NCBI RefSeq assembly: GCF_021165955.1
Contig: NZ_CP088952.1
Span: forward strand, 3,720,001-3,784,000
Direction: 5' to 3'
Length of the DNA stretch: 64,000 nt
Source: Massilia endophytica
GTDB taxonomy: Bacteria; Pseudomonadota; Gammaproteobacteria; Burkholderiales; Burkholderiaceae_D
In this document: positions 8,095-16,138 of the stretch, piece after piece
Layout of the letters: every line of letters begins with the position of its first letter
Numbering within the stretch: the stretch's first letter is position 1
Made by a program: the position numbers and the translations under genes
Notes under the pieces: generated by a model
Databases searched by the model: none
Told to the model about the DNA's origin: nothing
What the model saw: the letters and a program-made list of their open reading frames with translations, nothing else

Positions 8095-9459
8095 TTACTT
8101 TCTGGTCCAGTAGGTCACGCCTTGTGCCGTCCGGTCCTGGCCAATCCGGCCGGTAAATATATAGGCGGCGTCATTCTTGCTGCCAACTGCACCGCTGACG
8201 GACAGATTATCAGTCGGCACAAAACGGTCGATGGAGGAAAATGCGCCATCTGCAGACATCCTGCCGTTGGACTGGAAGCGGTAGCTCTCGCTCCCCGCCT
8301 GCAGATCAAAGCCGGTCGCAAACGTCCGCGCGCCAAAATCGACGGTTAATTGGCCATTGTTCAGAGTGGCGGGGGACAGGGCGAGTGTCGCATTGTTCTG
8401 GACAACCGCCTCGCTCTGGGCCAACTGGAATCCTACACTTCCGGATTGCGGCATCTCGAATTCCCCCTTCGTCCGGTACACGGAATAATAAGGGCCGGTG
8501 GCCAGCAGCTTCGCCTGTTCGCTATTAAGCTTTGCCGCATCCAGGTTTGCCGCTTTTGCCCCAACCGGCGCCCAGCGCCCCCAAGCCAGCTCACTGACCA
8601 CCCGCGGCGGGCTGACGACAGGCGGCTCCGAGGGACCAGTAACGACTGGTGGCAGTTCCGGCGCCGGAGGCTGGACGGTAGGACGAACGGTCAGGCCCTG
8701 CTGAAGGACAGCAGTCGCCTTGCGAGGATCCAGAACCGGGTCGGTCGACGTCACAGGCGAACCGCCCTCTTTCGGCGGCTCGTCACCACGCGGCGGCGCC
8801 ACGGTGTCGGGCGCGCTGTTGCTGCTGCCGCTGGAGAGCAGGCGCGGTTCGGCCTGGCCGCGGCGCACCTGCATCATCTGGCCCGGCTTGGCCGCAGTCA
8901 GTTCGCGGCTGCTGCCCGTTTCGCAGGGGCCCATGCCGCCCGGCTGGCAGGCGCCGCCGAAGCCGCTCACCACGATGGCGCCCGAGAGCACCGTCACGTT
9001 CGAGGTTTCCTGGTCGGTAAACACCGTGAAGTCGGTGCCGCGCACGCCGATGGCGGCCACGGGGGTGTTGAAGCGGAAGTTCTGGCGCGCGGCCTTCACG
9101 CCCGAGCCGGACACGCTGCGCGCCACGCCGGAGAGCAGCTCCAGCTTCACGCGGGTGTTGGACGGGTTGGCGCTATCTATATGATAGGCGGCAATGCGGG
9201 CGCGGCTGGATGGACGCAGGATCAGCAGGCCGCTGTCGATGGTCTTCAGGTAGACGTAGCCGTCCTTGCCGGTTTTCAGCTCGTCGCCTTCCTGCACCGC
9301 ATCGTTCAGGGCCACGCGGCCCTTGGCGTTCTGCACGTCGCCGCTCACGAATACGATGCGCCCCGCTTCTCCCGCCTGGGCCAGGCCCGCGCAGGCGAGC
9401 AGAGCCAGGATTCCCAGGCTCTGGCGCAGGGCCGGCAGTGTAACGATTCGAGACAACAT
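8095..9459 (-). CDS. Secreted FecR-domain protein
   Basis: I chose the ATG at 9459 because AGGAG lies 7 bases before it; the frame is open further upstream. The 454-residue product starts with a signal peptide (MLSRIVTLPALRQ then LGILALLACAGLAQA). A FecR domain follows at about residues 30-130, with KTGKDGYVYLKTIDSGLLILRPSS and the hallmark FNTPVAAIGVRGTDFTVF. A Pro-rich linker comes next and a beta-rich C-terminal domain ends in FTGRIGQDRTAQGV. There is no cytoplasmic anti-sigma region and no sigma factor nearby, so this is the periplasmic/surface FecR type rather than a FecR anti-sigma factor. It is divergent from the CHASE2-cyclase gene and has a CRP-type site 52 bases upstream. Confidence 0.85.
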   Translation of the reverse strand: MLSRIVTLPALRQSLGILALLACAGLAQAGEAGRIVFVSGDVQNAKGRVALNDAVQEGDELKTGKDGYVYLKTIDSGLLILRPSSRARIAAYHIDSANPSNTRVKLELLSGVARSVSGSGVKAARQNFRFNTPVAAIGVRGTDFTVFTDQETSNVTVLSGAIVVSGFGGACQPGGMGPCETGSSRELTAAKPGQMMQVRRGQAEPRLLSSGSSNSAPDTVAPPRGDEPPKEGGSPVTSTDPVLDPRKATAVLQQGLTVRPTVQPPAPELPPVVTGPSEPPVVSPPRVVSELAWGRWAPVGAKAANLDAAKLNSEQAKLLATGPYYSVYRTKGEFEMPQSGSVGFQLAQSEAVVQNNATLALSPATLNNGQLTVDFGARTFATGFDLQAGSESYRFQSNGRMSADGAFSSIDRFVPTDNLSVSGAVGSKNDAAYIFTGRIGQDRTAQGVTYWTRK

Positions 9460-9510
9460 GGCAGTACTCCTATAATTCATATCTATTGTCCGCTGATGCT
9501 CAGCAATTTC

Positions 9511-9526
9511 TGTGACGTAGGTCACA
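9511..9526. promoter_or_regulatory. CRP-type operator in the FecR/cyclase divergent gap
   Basis: TGTGACGTAGGTCACA again fits TGTGA-N6-TCACA perfectly. Its centre is about 32 bases upstream of an ATAGAT -10-like hexamer (9486-9481, minus strand), a class II CRP-promoter geometry for the FecR gene. The rest of the 298-base gap (9460-9757) is AT-richer than its surroundings and holds no gene that I can support. Confidence 0.7.
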
Positions 9527-9757
9527 AATCACCTTGCAGTGCACAACCACGTAGAAATTTTCGCGAACGGTACACGAACTGTATCCTTCCGTTTGCCACA
9601 CTCCTAATACTGTTACCAATTCTCACGCTTTCTTGTCGGGTGGCTGCCACAGAAGTGTATTGCCGAGAGTACAATTTTTTTTCCTGACGCCCTCGGCAAG
9701 GCGCTATACTCGTAGGTTATACGCAACTTCTTTACTTGTCTTTTTTCGCTTTTTTAC

Positions 9758-11629
9758 ATGGGGTTTCCGCTACCGATCCGCGCCAAGGCGTCCCTGGCGC
9801 CGCTGGCACGGCTGCTGGTGGCGCTGGCGGCTGTCGCCTTGACGGCCTGGGCGCAGTGGCAGGCCGGTTCCGGCACGCCCCCGTCCGGCGAGGAAAGGCT
9901 GCGCGACGCCCTGGTGCGCGCCCAGGCAGACCAGACGCCGGAAGAACGCCTGGTGGTGATCGATGTGGATGAAGCCAGCCTGCGCCGCATCGGCCCCTGG
10001 CCCTGGCCGCGCGACCGTCTGGCCCACATGCTGGAAAACCTGATCGGTCCCTATGGCGCCAGCGGCGTGGGCCTGGACATCGTGCTGCCCGAACCGGCCG
10101 ATGCGGCGGGCGACCAGCGCCTTGCCTTGCTGGCCCAGTTCGGCCCCCTCGTGCTGCCCCAGTCCTTTGTGTTCGACGGCAATGCCGGCCTGCAGGTGGG
10201 CCGCCTGGTGGGCGGCCGCCGCGCGCCGCTGGGCGACGCGGTGGAGGCGCGCGGCTATGTCGCCAACCATGCCGGGCTGGCCAAGGCTGCCCATATCGGC
10301 AATATCGGCTTCATTCCGGACGGCGACGGCATGCTGCGCCGCCTGCCCATGCAAACCTGGTACCAGGGCCGCCGCTTCCCGGCGCTGTCCCTGGCCCTGC
10401 TGGAGTGCTGCGCCAAGCCCGTGAAGGCGGCTAGCGGCCCCACGGGCGGCCTGGCCAGCGGCGACGGCCTGCGCCGCCTGCCCTACAGCCGCGCCTGGGA
10501 AGCCTATCTGGTGGTGCCCGCCGCCGACATCCTGGAGCAGACGGTGCCGCAGGAGTGGCTGTCGGGCAAGCTGGTGCTGGTGGGCTCTTCCGCCCTCGGC
10601 CTCTCGGACCGCGTGGCCACTCCGCTCAGCCCGAATACCAGCGGCCTGCTGGTGCACGCGGCCGCCCTCACGGCCCAGCTCGATGCGCGGGAAGGCCTGG
10701 CGCCCGCCCCCTGGCCCGGCCGCAGCATCGCCATCGCCTACGCCATCCTGCTGGCTGCGCTCAGCAGCTACACCCTGAGCCGCCTGTCCGCCTGGGTCAA
10801 TATCGCCCTGCTGGGCGGGGCAGCCGTAGCGTGGCTGGCCCTGTCCTGGTTCATGGTGCGGCACGACGCCCTGTTCGCCGTCACCGGCCCCCTGTTCTCC
10901 TGCCTCTTCCTGCTGGCGGCCGGGGTGCCCCTGGCCTGGCAGCTGGCCCAGCGCCATTCGCGTCGCCTGCTGGGCACGCTGCGCCAGTACGTGGCGGACG
11001 CGGTGGTCGACGAGCTGCTGCGCAGCAACCTGTCGGATCCGCTGGCGCCCATCCGCTGCGACGTGACCACCCTCATCGCCGACATGCAGGGCTACACCAC
11101 CCACGTGGCCTCCCTGCCCGTGGAGCAGGCGGCCCAGCTGACCCGCGAATTCCTGAACTGCCTCACCGAACCCGTGCTGGCCTGCCGCGGCACCCTGGAC
11201 AAGTTCACGGGCGACGGCCTGGTGGCCTTCTGGGGCGCGCCCCTGCCGGTGGACGACCACGCGGACCAGGCCCTGGACGCCGCCCTCGGCATCATGGCGG
11301 CCATGGAGCAATTCAACGCGGCGCGCGCCGCCCGGGGCGCCGCGCCCATCCGCGTGCGCATCGGCATCGAAAGCGGCGAAGCCATGGCCGGCGATTTCGG
11401 TTCCACGGCCAGAAGCATTTATACTGCCGTCGGCGACAGCGTGAACGTTGCGTCGCGGCTAGAAACTGCGGCGCGCGACGTACCCTTCAATGTGGTGGTG
11501 GGACCCGGCACGGCCGCGAAGGCGCGGCGCCATGCCCTGTCGCAGATCGGCCAGACCCGGCTGCGCGGACGCGACACCGACACCACCCTGTACACGCTGA
11601 GCGCCCTGGCGCCCAAAGGAAACACTTGA
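9758..11629 (+). CDS. CHASE2-domain class III adenylyl cyclase
   Basis: The 623-residue membrane protein has one N-terminal membrane segment, a periplasmic CHASE2 sensor (about residues 40-340; VVIDVDEASLRRIGPWPWPR, GVGLDIVLPEP and the closing GKLVLVGSSALGLSDRVATP), three membrane segments (about 345-410) and a C-terminal class III cyclase domain (about 430-615). Metal ligands are D442 (TLIADMQGYT) and D486 (KFTGDGLVAFW). The adenine-selecting Lys (DKFTGD) and Asp (YTAVGDSVNVASRLE), and the Asn/Arg of the transition state, are present. The product should therefore be cAMP. The gene overlaps the next one by 4 bases. A CRP-family gene follows 1.6 kb downstream. Confidence 0.9.
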   Translation: MGFPLPIRAKASLAPLARLLVALAAVALTAWAQWQAGSGTPPSGEERLRDALVRAQADQTPEERLVVIDVDEASLRRIGPWPWPRDRLAHMLENLIGPYGASGVGLDIVLPEPADAAGDQRLALLAQFGPLVLPQSFVFDGNAGLQVGRLVGGRRAPLGDAVEARGYVANHAGLAKAAHIGNIGFIPDGDGMLRRLPMQTWYQGRRFPALSLALLECCAKPVKAASGPTGGLASGDGLRRLPYSRAWEAYLVVPAADILEQTVPQEWLSGKLVLVGSSALGLSDRVATPLSPNTSGLLVHAAALTAQLDAREGLAPAPWPGRSIAIAYAILLAALSSYTLSRLSAWVNIALLGGAAVAWLALSWFMVRHDALFAVTGPLFSCLFLLAAGVPLAWQLAQRHSRRLLGTLRQYVADAVVDELLRSNLSDPLAPIRCDVTTLIADMQGYTTHVASLPVEQAAQLTREFLNCLTEPVLACRGTLDKFTGDGLVAFWGAPLPVDDHADQALDAALGIMAAMEQFNAARAARGAAPIRVRIGIESGEAMAGDFGSTARSIYTAVGDSVNVASRLETAARDVPFNVVVGPGTAAKARRHALSQIGQTRLRGRDTDTTLYTLSALAPKGNT

Positions 11630-12840
11630 AGACTGCATTACTTGCCCTTCTACTGCTGTGCGGCGCGGCCTGCGCCCAGGAGGTAAAGCCCGAAGCGGCG
11701 GCGCCCGACCTGTACATGGAAGCCATGCGCGCCCTGGGCGAGGGCCGGGCCGACGAGGCCGACCTGCTGCTGCAGCGCATGATCACGGAAGGCCCCCGCA
11801 ATCCCGGCGAATGGCTGGACCTGGCGCTCCTGCAGTGCGCCCTGGGCCATGCGAAGGAAGCCGAAACGCTGTTCCAGGACATCGAAACGAACTTCGATCC
11901 GCCCCCCAGCGTGGCCGACATCATCCGCCAGCAGCGCGTGCAGGGCTGCCGCAGCTGGCGCAATGCGGCCCAGCAGTGGTCCGTCCAGGTCCAGCGCGGC
12001 TACGACACCAACGTCAACCAGGGCGCCAGCAATTCCGAGCTGAAGGCGGGCGACGGCACGCCCCTGGAACTGCTGCCCGAATACCTGCCGCATGCCGACC
12101 ATTTCACCACCGTGTCGGCCGACTACCTGCGCGAGGTCAGCGCGCGCGGCGACCTGGCCTTCCTCCAGTTCCATGCCCGCGAGCACGACCGGGAAGAGCA
12201 GTACGACACCATGTCCCTCTTCGCGGGCTATGAGCGGCCCTGGCGCTGGGGCAAGTGGCGCATGCGCGGCGTGCTCATGGGCAGCCTGCTGACCCTGGGC
12301 GGCAAGCTCTACCAGGAGCAGGGCCAGCTGCAGCTGCGGGCGCGCGCCCCCCTCCCCCTGCCCGAGCAGTACGACCTGAGTTTGGTGGGCAGCTCGGCCT
12401 GGTCGCACTACCGCACCCTCACCAATTTCGACGCCACCACCCTGGAAGTGCGCGCCGTGCTGTCCTACCGCGGCAGCAGCGCCTCGGCCCAGGCCAGCGC
12501 GGGGGTGCAGGACGACGAGGCGCGCAGCAACCGTCCGGGCGGCGACCGCGAGGGCTGGAATGTGCGCCTGATGACCCATGCCCGCCTGGGCGAGAGGCTG
12601 GAAGGCGAGCTGGACTGGAGCCGCCAGAACTGGCGCGGCGCCCAGACCTATGCGCCCGGCCTGGTCGACGTGAGCCGCCGCCAGTCCAGCAGCACGGCGC
12701 GCGCCGCCCTGCTCTGGCCCATCAGCCCCGGCCAGCAGCTGCAGCTGGAGCTGCGGCGGGTGCGCAACAAGGAAAACATCTCGATCTTCGAGTACGACAG
12801 CCGCCAGATCTCCCTCAGCTGGCGTTATGAATCGCGCTGA
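11626..12840 (+). CDS. Secreted TPR protein with beta-barrel-like C-terminal half
   Basis: Translation most likely starts at the TTG at 11626, which overlaps the cyclase stop (TTGA) and has AAAGGA 5 bases before it. This gives a clean signal peptide (MKTALLALLLLCGAACAQ) that no downstream ATG would provide. Of the 404 residues, about 20-100 look like TPR helices (AMRALGEGRADEADLLLQRM, LALLQCALGHAKEAETLF). The remaining ~300 residues alternate in a beta-strand pattern (VQRGYDTNVNQGASNSEL through ISLSWRYESR) and end in an aromatic-rich strand. This layout resembles surface lipoprotein assembly modifier-type outer membrane proteins, but the assignment is tentative. Coupling to the cyclase suggests shared expression. 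Confidence 0.75.
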   Translation: MKTALLALLLLCGAACAQEVKPEAAAPDLYMEAMRALGEGRADEADLLLQRMITEGPRNPGEWLDLALLQCALGHAKEAETLFQDIETNFDPPPSVADIIRQQRVQGCRSWRNAAQQWSVQVQRGYDTNVNQGASNSELKAGDGTPLELLPEYLPHADHFTTVSADYLREVSARGDLAFLQFHAREHDREEQYDTMSLFAGYERPWRWGKWRMRGVLMGSLLTLGGKLYQEQGQLQLRARAPLPLPEQYDLSLVGSSAWSHYRTLTNFDATTLEVRAVLSYRGSSASAQASAGVQDDEARSNRPGGDREGWNVRLMTHARLGERLEGELDWSRQNWRGAQTYAPGLVDVSRRQSSSTARAALLWPISPGQQLQLELRRVRNKENISIFEYDSRQISLSWRYESR

Positions 12841-12876
12841 GCGCCTTACATTTGCTTACTTTGAGCGCTTGAGTGC

Positions 12877-13182
12877 ATGAGCCTGGAAGTGTTACTGTTC
12901 GGCGGCATGCTGCTGGGCGTGCTGCTGGGCTGCCTGCTGCCGAACCGCTGGCTGCCGCCCCTGCCGAACGACAAGCTGCTGCATGCCCTGGCCTTCGCCG
13001 CCCTGACGGCGCTGGCGCCGCGCGGCCCCACGCTTGCCGCCTGCCTGGGCCTGTTCCTGCTGGGCTGGCTGATCGAATGCCTGCAGGCCCTGGTGCCGGA
13101 CCGCGGCTTCAGCTGGGGCGACCTGGCCGCCAACGGCGCGGGCATTGCCGGCGCGGCCCTGGCCCTGGAACTGCTGCGTTAG
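12877..13182 (+). CDS. VanZ-like small membrane protein
   Basis: The 101-residue protein has three to four membrane segments. It carries the VanZ-family pattern: PNDKLLHALAFAAL in the first half and WLIECLQALVPDRGFSWGDLAANGAGI in the second. It follows the TPR/barrel gene by 36 bases in the same direction and precedes the crp-like gene. The molecular role of stand-alone VanZ-like proteins is not established; polysaccharide gene clusters often carry one. Confidence 0.8.
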   Translation: MSLEVLLFGGMLLGVLLGCLLPNRWLPPLPNDKLLHALAFAALTALAPRGPTLAACLGLFLLGWLIECLQALVPDRGFSWGDLAANGAGIAGAALALELLR

Positions 13183-13204
13183 GCGGCACTCCGGCAATTT
13201 TTTG

Positions 13205-13210
13205 TAAAAT
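13205..13210 (+). promoter_or_regulatory. -10-like hexamer 6 bases before the crp-like ATG
   Basis: TAAAAT is followed by six bases (ACCACC) and then the ATG at 13217. There is no Shine-Dalgarno sequence, so the transcript may begin at or near the A of the start codon. Confidence 0.45.
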
Positions 13211-13216
13211 ACCACC

Positions 13217-13972
13217 ATGAGCACCGCAGCTGAACAAACCAAAGCAGCGCCTGCCGGCCTGAGCCCCGGGGGGGCCGAGCCTGCCCCGACGCAGAATGTG
13301 CAGGTGCACCTGCGCAAGATTCCGCTGCTGGCCGACCTCAGCGACGAGGACATGGCCCGCATCAAGCCCGAACTGCGCTTCCGCCAGTACGCCAAGCGCG
13401 ACGTCGTGCTGCAGAAAGGCGGCGCGGGGGACGGCCTGCTCTTCCTGCTCTCGGGCCAGATGCAGGTGATCGACGTGACCGAGGACGGCCGCGCCATCGG
13501 CCTGCGCATGCTGGCGCCCGGCGACTTCTTCGGCGAAATCGCCGTCATCAACAATTCCGTGCGCACCGCCTCCGTGGTGGCCATGAGCCCCGTGCTGGTG
13601 GCCTTCCTGCCCGCTCCGGCGGCCCTGCACCTGTTCTCGCACTCGCCGTCCGTGGCCAACAAGATGCTGCGCCACCTGGCCGAGAAGATCCAGCGCGACT
13701 CGGAGTTCCGCTCCCTGCTCAGCATCAACAACACGACGCGCCGCATCTACACCTTCCTGGTGCAGATGAAAAAGACCCAGCCCGGCCAGCCGGACGTGGT
13801 GGAGAACCTGCCCACCCACCAGGACATTGCCAACATGATCAACACCAGCCGGGAAACCGTCACGCGCGCCCTGCTCACGCTGGCCCAGAAAGGCATCGTG
13901 CAGAAGGATACGCACCGCCTCATCATCCTCAAGCCGCAGGACCTCCAGGCGCTCGTCGAGGGCAACGCCTGA
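13217..13972 (+). CDS. CRP/FNR-family transcriptional regulator, CRP-like recognition helix
   Basis: The 251-residue protein has a flexible Pro/Ala-rich start, a cyclic-nucleotide-binding beta barrel (about residues 30-150) and a winged helix-turn-helix (about 175-245). The phosphate-binding cassette reads GDFFGEIAVINNSVRTAS, with the Glu and Arg that hold cAMP in E. coli CRP. The recognition helix NTSRETVTRALLTL keeps the Arg, Glu and Arg that read TGTGA in E. coli CRP. There is no FNR-type Cys cluster. Three perfect TGTGA-N6-TCACA sites lie 3.7-10.5 kb upstream, and an adenylyl cyclase gene lies between. It is therefore a good candidate for a cAMP-responsive activator of the surface-layer locus. 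Confidence 0.88.
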   Translation: MSTAAEQTKAAPAGLSPGGAEPAPTQNVQVHLRKIPLLADLSDEDMARIKPELRFRQYAKRDVVLQKGGAGDGLLFLLSGQMQVIDVTEDGRAIGLRMLAPGDFFGEIAVINNSVRTASVVAMSPVLVAFLPAPAALHLFSHSPSVANKMLRHLAEKIQRDSEFRSLLSINNTTRRIYTFLVQMKKTQPGQPDVVENLPTHQDIANMINTSRETVTRALLTLAQKGIVQKDTHRLIILKPQDLQALVEGNA

Positions 13973-14009
13973 TCGGGGCGGCCGGCCCAGGCGGGCTCGG
14001 CCGCTGCGG

Positions 14010-14015
14010 TATAAT
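14010..14015 (+). promoter_or_regulatory. TATAAT -10 element upstream of the polysaccharide export operon
   Basis: A perfect TATAAT sits in an otherwise very GC-rich gap after the crp-like gene. No clear -35 is seen. It would give a leader of about 85 bases before wzm, including the short ORF at 14062. Confidence 0.4.
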
Positions 14016-14061
14016 CGCGCGCTTTGGCGGCGCGCGCCTCTCAACAGAAGAAGAACAGAAC

Positions 14062-14109
14062 ATGACAGCTCTCCCCCTGCTTCGACCCTGCGCCGGAGCC
14101 TGCCCATGA
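14062..14109 (+). CDS. Possible 15-residue leader peptide overlapping the wzm start
   Basis: The short frame MTALPLLRPCAGACP ends in a TGA that overlaps the wzm ATG (ATGA). It is preceded by a purine-rich stretch (AGAAGAAGAACAG) rather than a clear Shine-Dalgarno sequence. It could couple translation into wzm. It may equally be a chance ORF, since wzm has its own GGAG 7 bases before the ATG. Confidence 0.25.
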   Translation: MTALPLLRPCAGACP

Positions 14110-14906
14110 TTGTGCTCGGGCGCCTGCAGAACATCGCCAACTACCGCGGCTTCATCGCGGGCAGCGTAAAGCGCGAATTCCAGTCCAAGTACCGCAACTC
14201 CCTGCTGGGCGCGGCCTGGACCATCCTCAATCCCCTGGCCATGATCGTGGTCTACACCGTGATCTTCTCGCAGGTGATGCGCAACCGCCTGCCGGGCGCC
14301 GATTCCAGCTTCGCCTACAGCATCTACCTGTGCGCGGGCGTGCTCACCTGGAACCTGTTCGCCGAAATCACCACCAAGGGGCAGAGCGTCTTCATCGACA
14401 ACGCGGGCCTGATCAAGAAGCTCAATTTCCCGCGCCTCTGCCTGCCCATCATCGTGGTGCTCAACGCGCTGCTCAATTTCGCCATCATCTTCGGCCTGTT
14501 TACCGCCTTCCTTCTGGTCTCGGGCAACTTCCCCGGCTGGAGCTTCTTCGCCCTCTTCCCCGTGCTGGCCCTGCAGATCGTGTTCGCCATCGGCCTGGGC
14601 ATGGTGCTGGGCATCCTGAACGTGTTCTTCCGCGACGTGGGCCAGTTCTTCAATATCCTGCTGCAGTTCTGGTTCTGGTTCACGCCCGTGGTCTATCCCG
14701 CCACCGTGCTGCCCGCCGAAGTGCGCGGCCTGCTGGTGTGGAATCCCATGGCGCCCGTCATCATGGCCTACCAGGACATTCTCGTGCACCGCCAGCTGCC
14801 GCACTGGGGCAGCCTGCTGCCCGTGGCCGTGCTGGGCGTGCTGCTGTGCGCCCTGGGCATGCATCTGTTCCGCCGCCGCGCGGGGGAAATGGTGGACGAA
14901 CTGTGA
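14106..14906 (+). CDS. wzm: ABC-2 polysaccharide export permease (Wzm-like)
   Basis: The 266-residue protein has about six membrane segments and the classic ABC-2 O-antigen/teichoic acid permease features: an amphipathic start followed by KREFQSKYRNSLLGAAWTIL, PLAMIVVYTVIFSQVM, and a late FWFTPVVYPATVLPAEVRGLL segment with WNPMAPVIMAYQDIL. It pairs with the Wzt ATPase gene, whose GTG start overlaps its stop codon. Together they should move a lipid-linked, fully polymerised polysaccharide from the cytoplasm across the inner membrane. Confidence 0.93.
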   Translation: MIVLGRLQNIANYRGFIAGSVKREFQSKYRNSLLGAAWTILNPLAMIVVYTVIFSQVMRNRLPGADSSFAYSIYLCAGVLTWNLFAEITTKGQSVFIDNAGLIKKLNFPRLCLPIIVVLNALLNFAIIFGLFTAFLLVSGNFPGWSFFALFPVLALQIVFAIGLGMVLGILNVFFRDVGQFFNILLQFWFWFTPVVYPATVLPAEVRGLLVWNPMAPVIMAYQDILVHRQLPHWGSLLPVAVLGVLLCALGMHLFRRRAGEMVDEL

Positions 14907-16138
14907 ACGGACAAATTCAGGTCAGGGGCCTGGGCAAGGCCTACAAGCGCTATCCCAATCACCGCGCCCGCCTGCTGGAATGGATGCTGCCGGGCGCCCC
15001 GCGCCACCAGCTGATCCACGTGCTGCAGGACGTGAACTTCATCGTCGATCCCGGCCAGGCGCTGGGCATCATCGGCATCAACGGCGCAGGCAAGAGCACC
15101 CTGCTCAAGCTCATTACCGGCACCGCCGCGCCTTCGAGCGGCTCGGTGAGCATCGGCGGCCGCGTGGCCGCCCTGCTGGAGCTGGGCATGGGCTTCCATC
15201 CCGATTTCACGGGGCGCCAGAACGTCTACATGGCGGGCCAGCTGCTGGGCCTGAGCATGGACGAATTGAATACCCTCATGCCCGAGATCGAGGCCTTCGC
15301 GGAAATCGGCGAATATATCGACCAGCCGGTGCGCGTCTATTCGAGCGGCATGCAGATGCGCCTGGCCTTCAGCGTGGCCACCGCGCGCCGCCCGGATGTG
15401 CTGATCGTGGACGAAGCCCTGTCCGTGGGCGACGCCTACTTCCAGCACAAGAGCTTCGAGCGCATTCGCGCCTTCCGCCAGCAGGGCACTACCCTGCTGA
15501 TCGTTTCGCACGACAAGGGCGCCATCCAGTCGGTGTGCGACCGCGCCATCCTGCTGGACGGGGGCCGCGTGGTGAAGGAAGGCGCGCCCGAAGAGATCAT
15601 GGACTACTACAACGCCATGCTGGCCGACCGCGAAGGCGAGAGCGTGCGCCAGGAGGCCCACGAGAACGGCAAGATGCAAACCATCTCGGGCACGGGTGAG
15701 GCCACGGTGGCCTCCATCGCCCTGCTCGACGCCGCAGGCCAGCCTGCCGAAGTGCACGGCACGGGCAATGCGGTCACCTTGCGCATCGAGGTGGCGGTAC
15801 ATGCAGACCTGGAGGAAATGACCCTCGGCTACCGCATCAAGGACCGCCTGGGCCAGAACATCTTCGGCACCAACACCTTCCACAAGGGCCTGTCGCAGCG
15901 CAATCTGAAAGCGGGCCAGCGCCTCGTGTTCGATTTCGCCTTCCCACTCAACCTGGGCCCAGGCAGCTATTCGGTGGCGACCGCGCTGCACAGCTCGGAC
16001 AACCACCTCACCGCCAACTACGAATGGCGCGACCTGGCCCTGGTATTCGAAGTGATGAACCTGAAGCACAGCTATTTTGAAGGCTGCACCTGGCTCGACC
16101 CGCAGGTCGTGCTGCACGCCGGCGGAGTCCAACCATGA
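14903..16138 (+). CDS. wzt: Polysaccharide ABC transporter ATPase with C-terminal carbohydrate-binding domain (Wzt-like)
   Basis: A GTG start (GTGA) overlaps the wzm stop; no ATG fits the conserved N-terminus as well. The 411-residue protein has an ATPase domain (about residues 1-245: Walker A GINGAGKST, signature VYSSGMQMRLAF, Walker B VLIVDEALSVGD, switch IVSHD) and a C-terminal Wzt domain (about 280-405, with VTLRIEVAVHADLEEMTLGY and NIFGTNTFHKG). The C-terminal domain is the part that, in E. coli O8/O9a, recognises the terminal modification of the finished O-polysaccharide. The next gene encodes a methyltransferase that could make such a cap. Confidence 0.95.
   Translation: MNGQIQVRGLGKAYKRYPNHRARLLEWMLPGAPRHQLIHVLQDVNFIVDPGQALGIIGINGAGKSTLLKLITGTAAPSSGSVSIGGRVAALLELGMGFHPDFTGRQNVYMAGQLLGLSMDELNTLMPEIEAFAEIGEYIDQPVRVYSSGMQMRLAFSVATARRPDVLIVDEALSVGDAYFQHKSFERIRAFRQQGTTLLIVSHDKGAIQSVCDRAILLDGGRVVKEGAPEEIMDYYNAMLADREGESVRQEAHENGKMQTISGTGEATVASIALLDAAGQPAEVHGTGNAVTLRIEVAVHADLEEMTLGYRIKDRLGQNIFGTNTFHKGLSQRNLKAGQRLVFDFAFPLNLGPGSYSVATALHSSDNHLTANYEWRDLALVFEVMNLKHSYFEGCTWLDPQVVLHAGGVQP

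Noticed and set aside
9758..11629. Cyclase as a guanylyl cyclase
   Set aside because: The base-contacting Lys and Asp positions are those of adenylyl cyclases, and a CRP-type regulator and CRP sites are close by.
13217..13972. FNR-type oxygen sensor
   Set aside because: There is no N-terminal Cys cluster for an Fe-S centre, and the recognition helix is of the CRP type.
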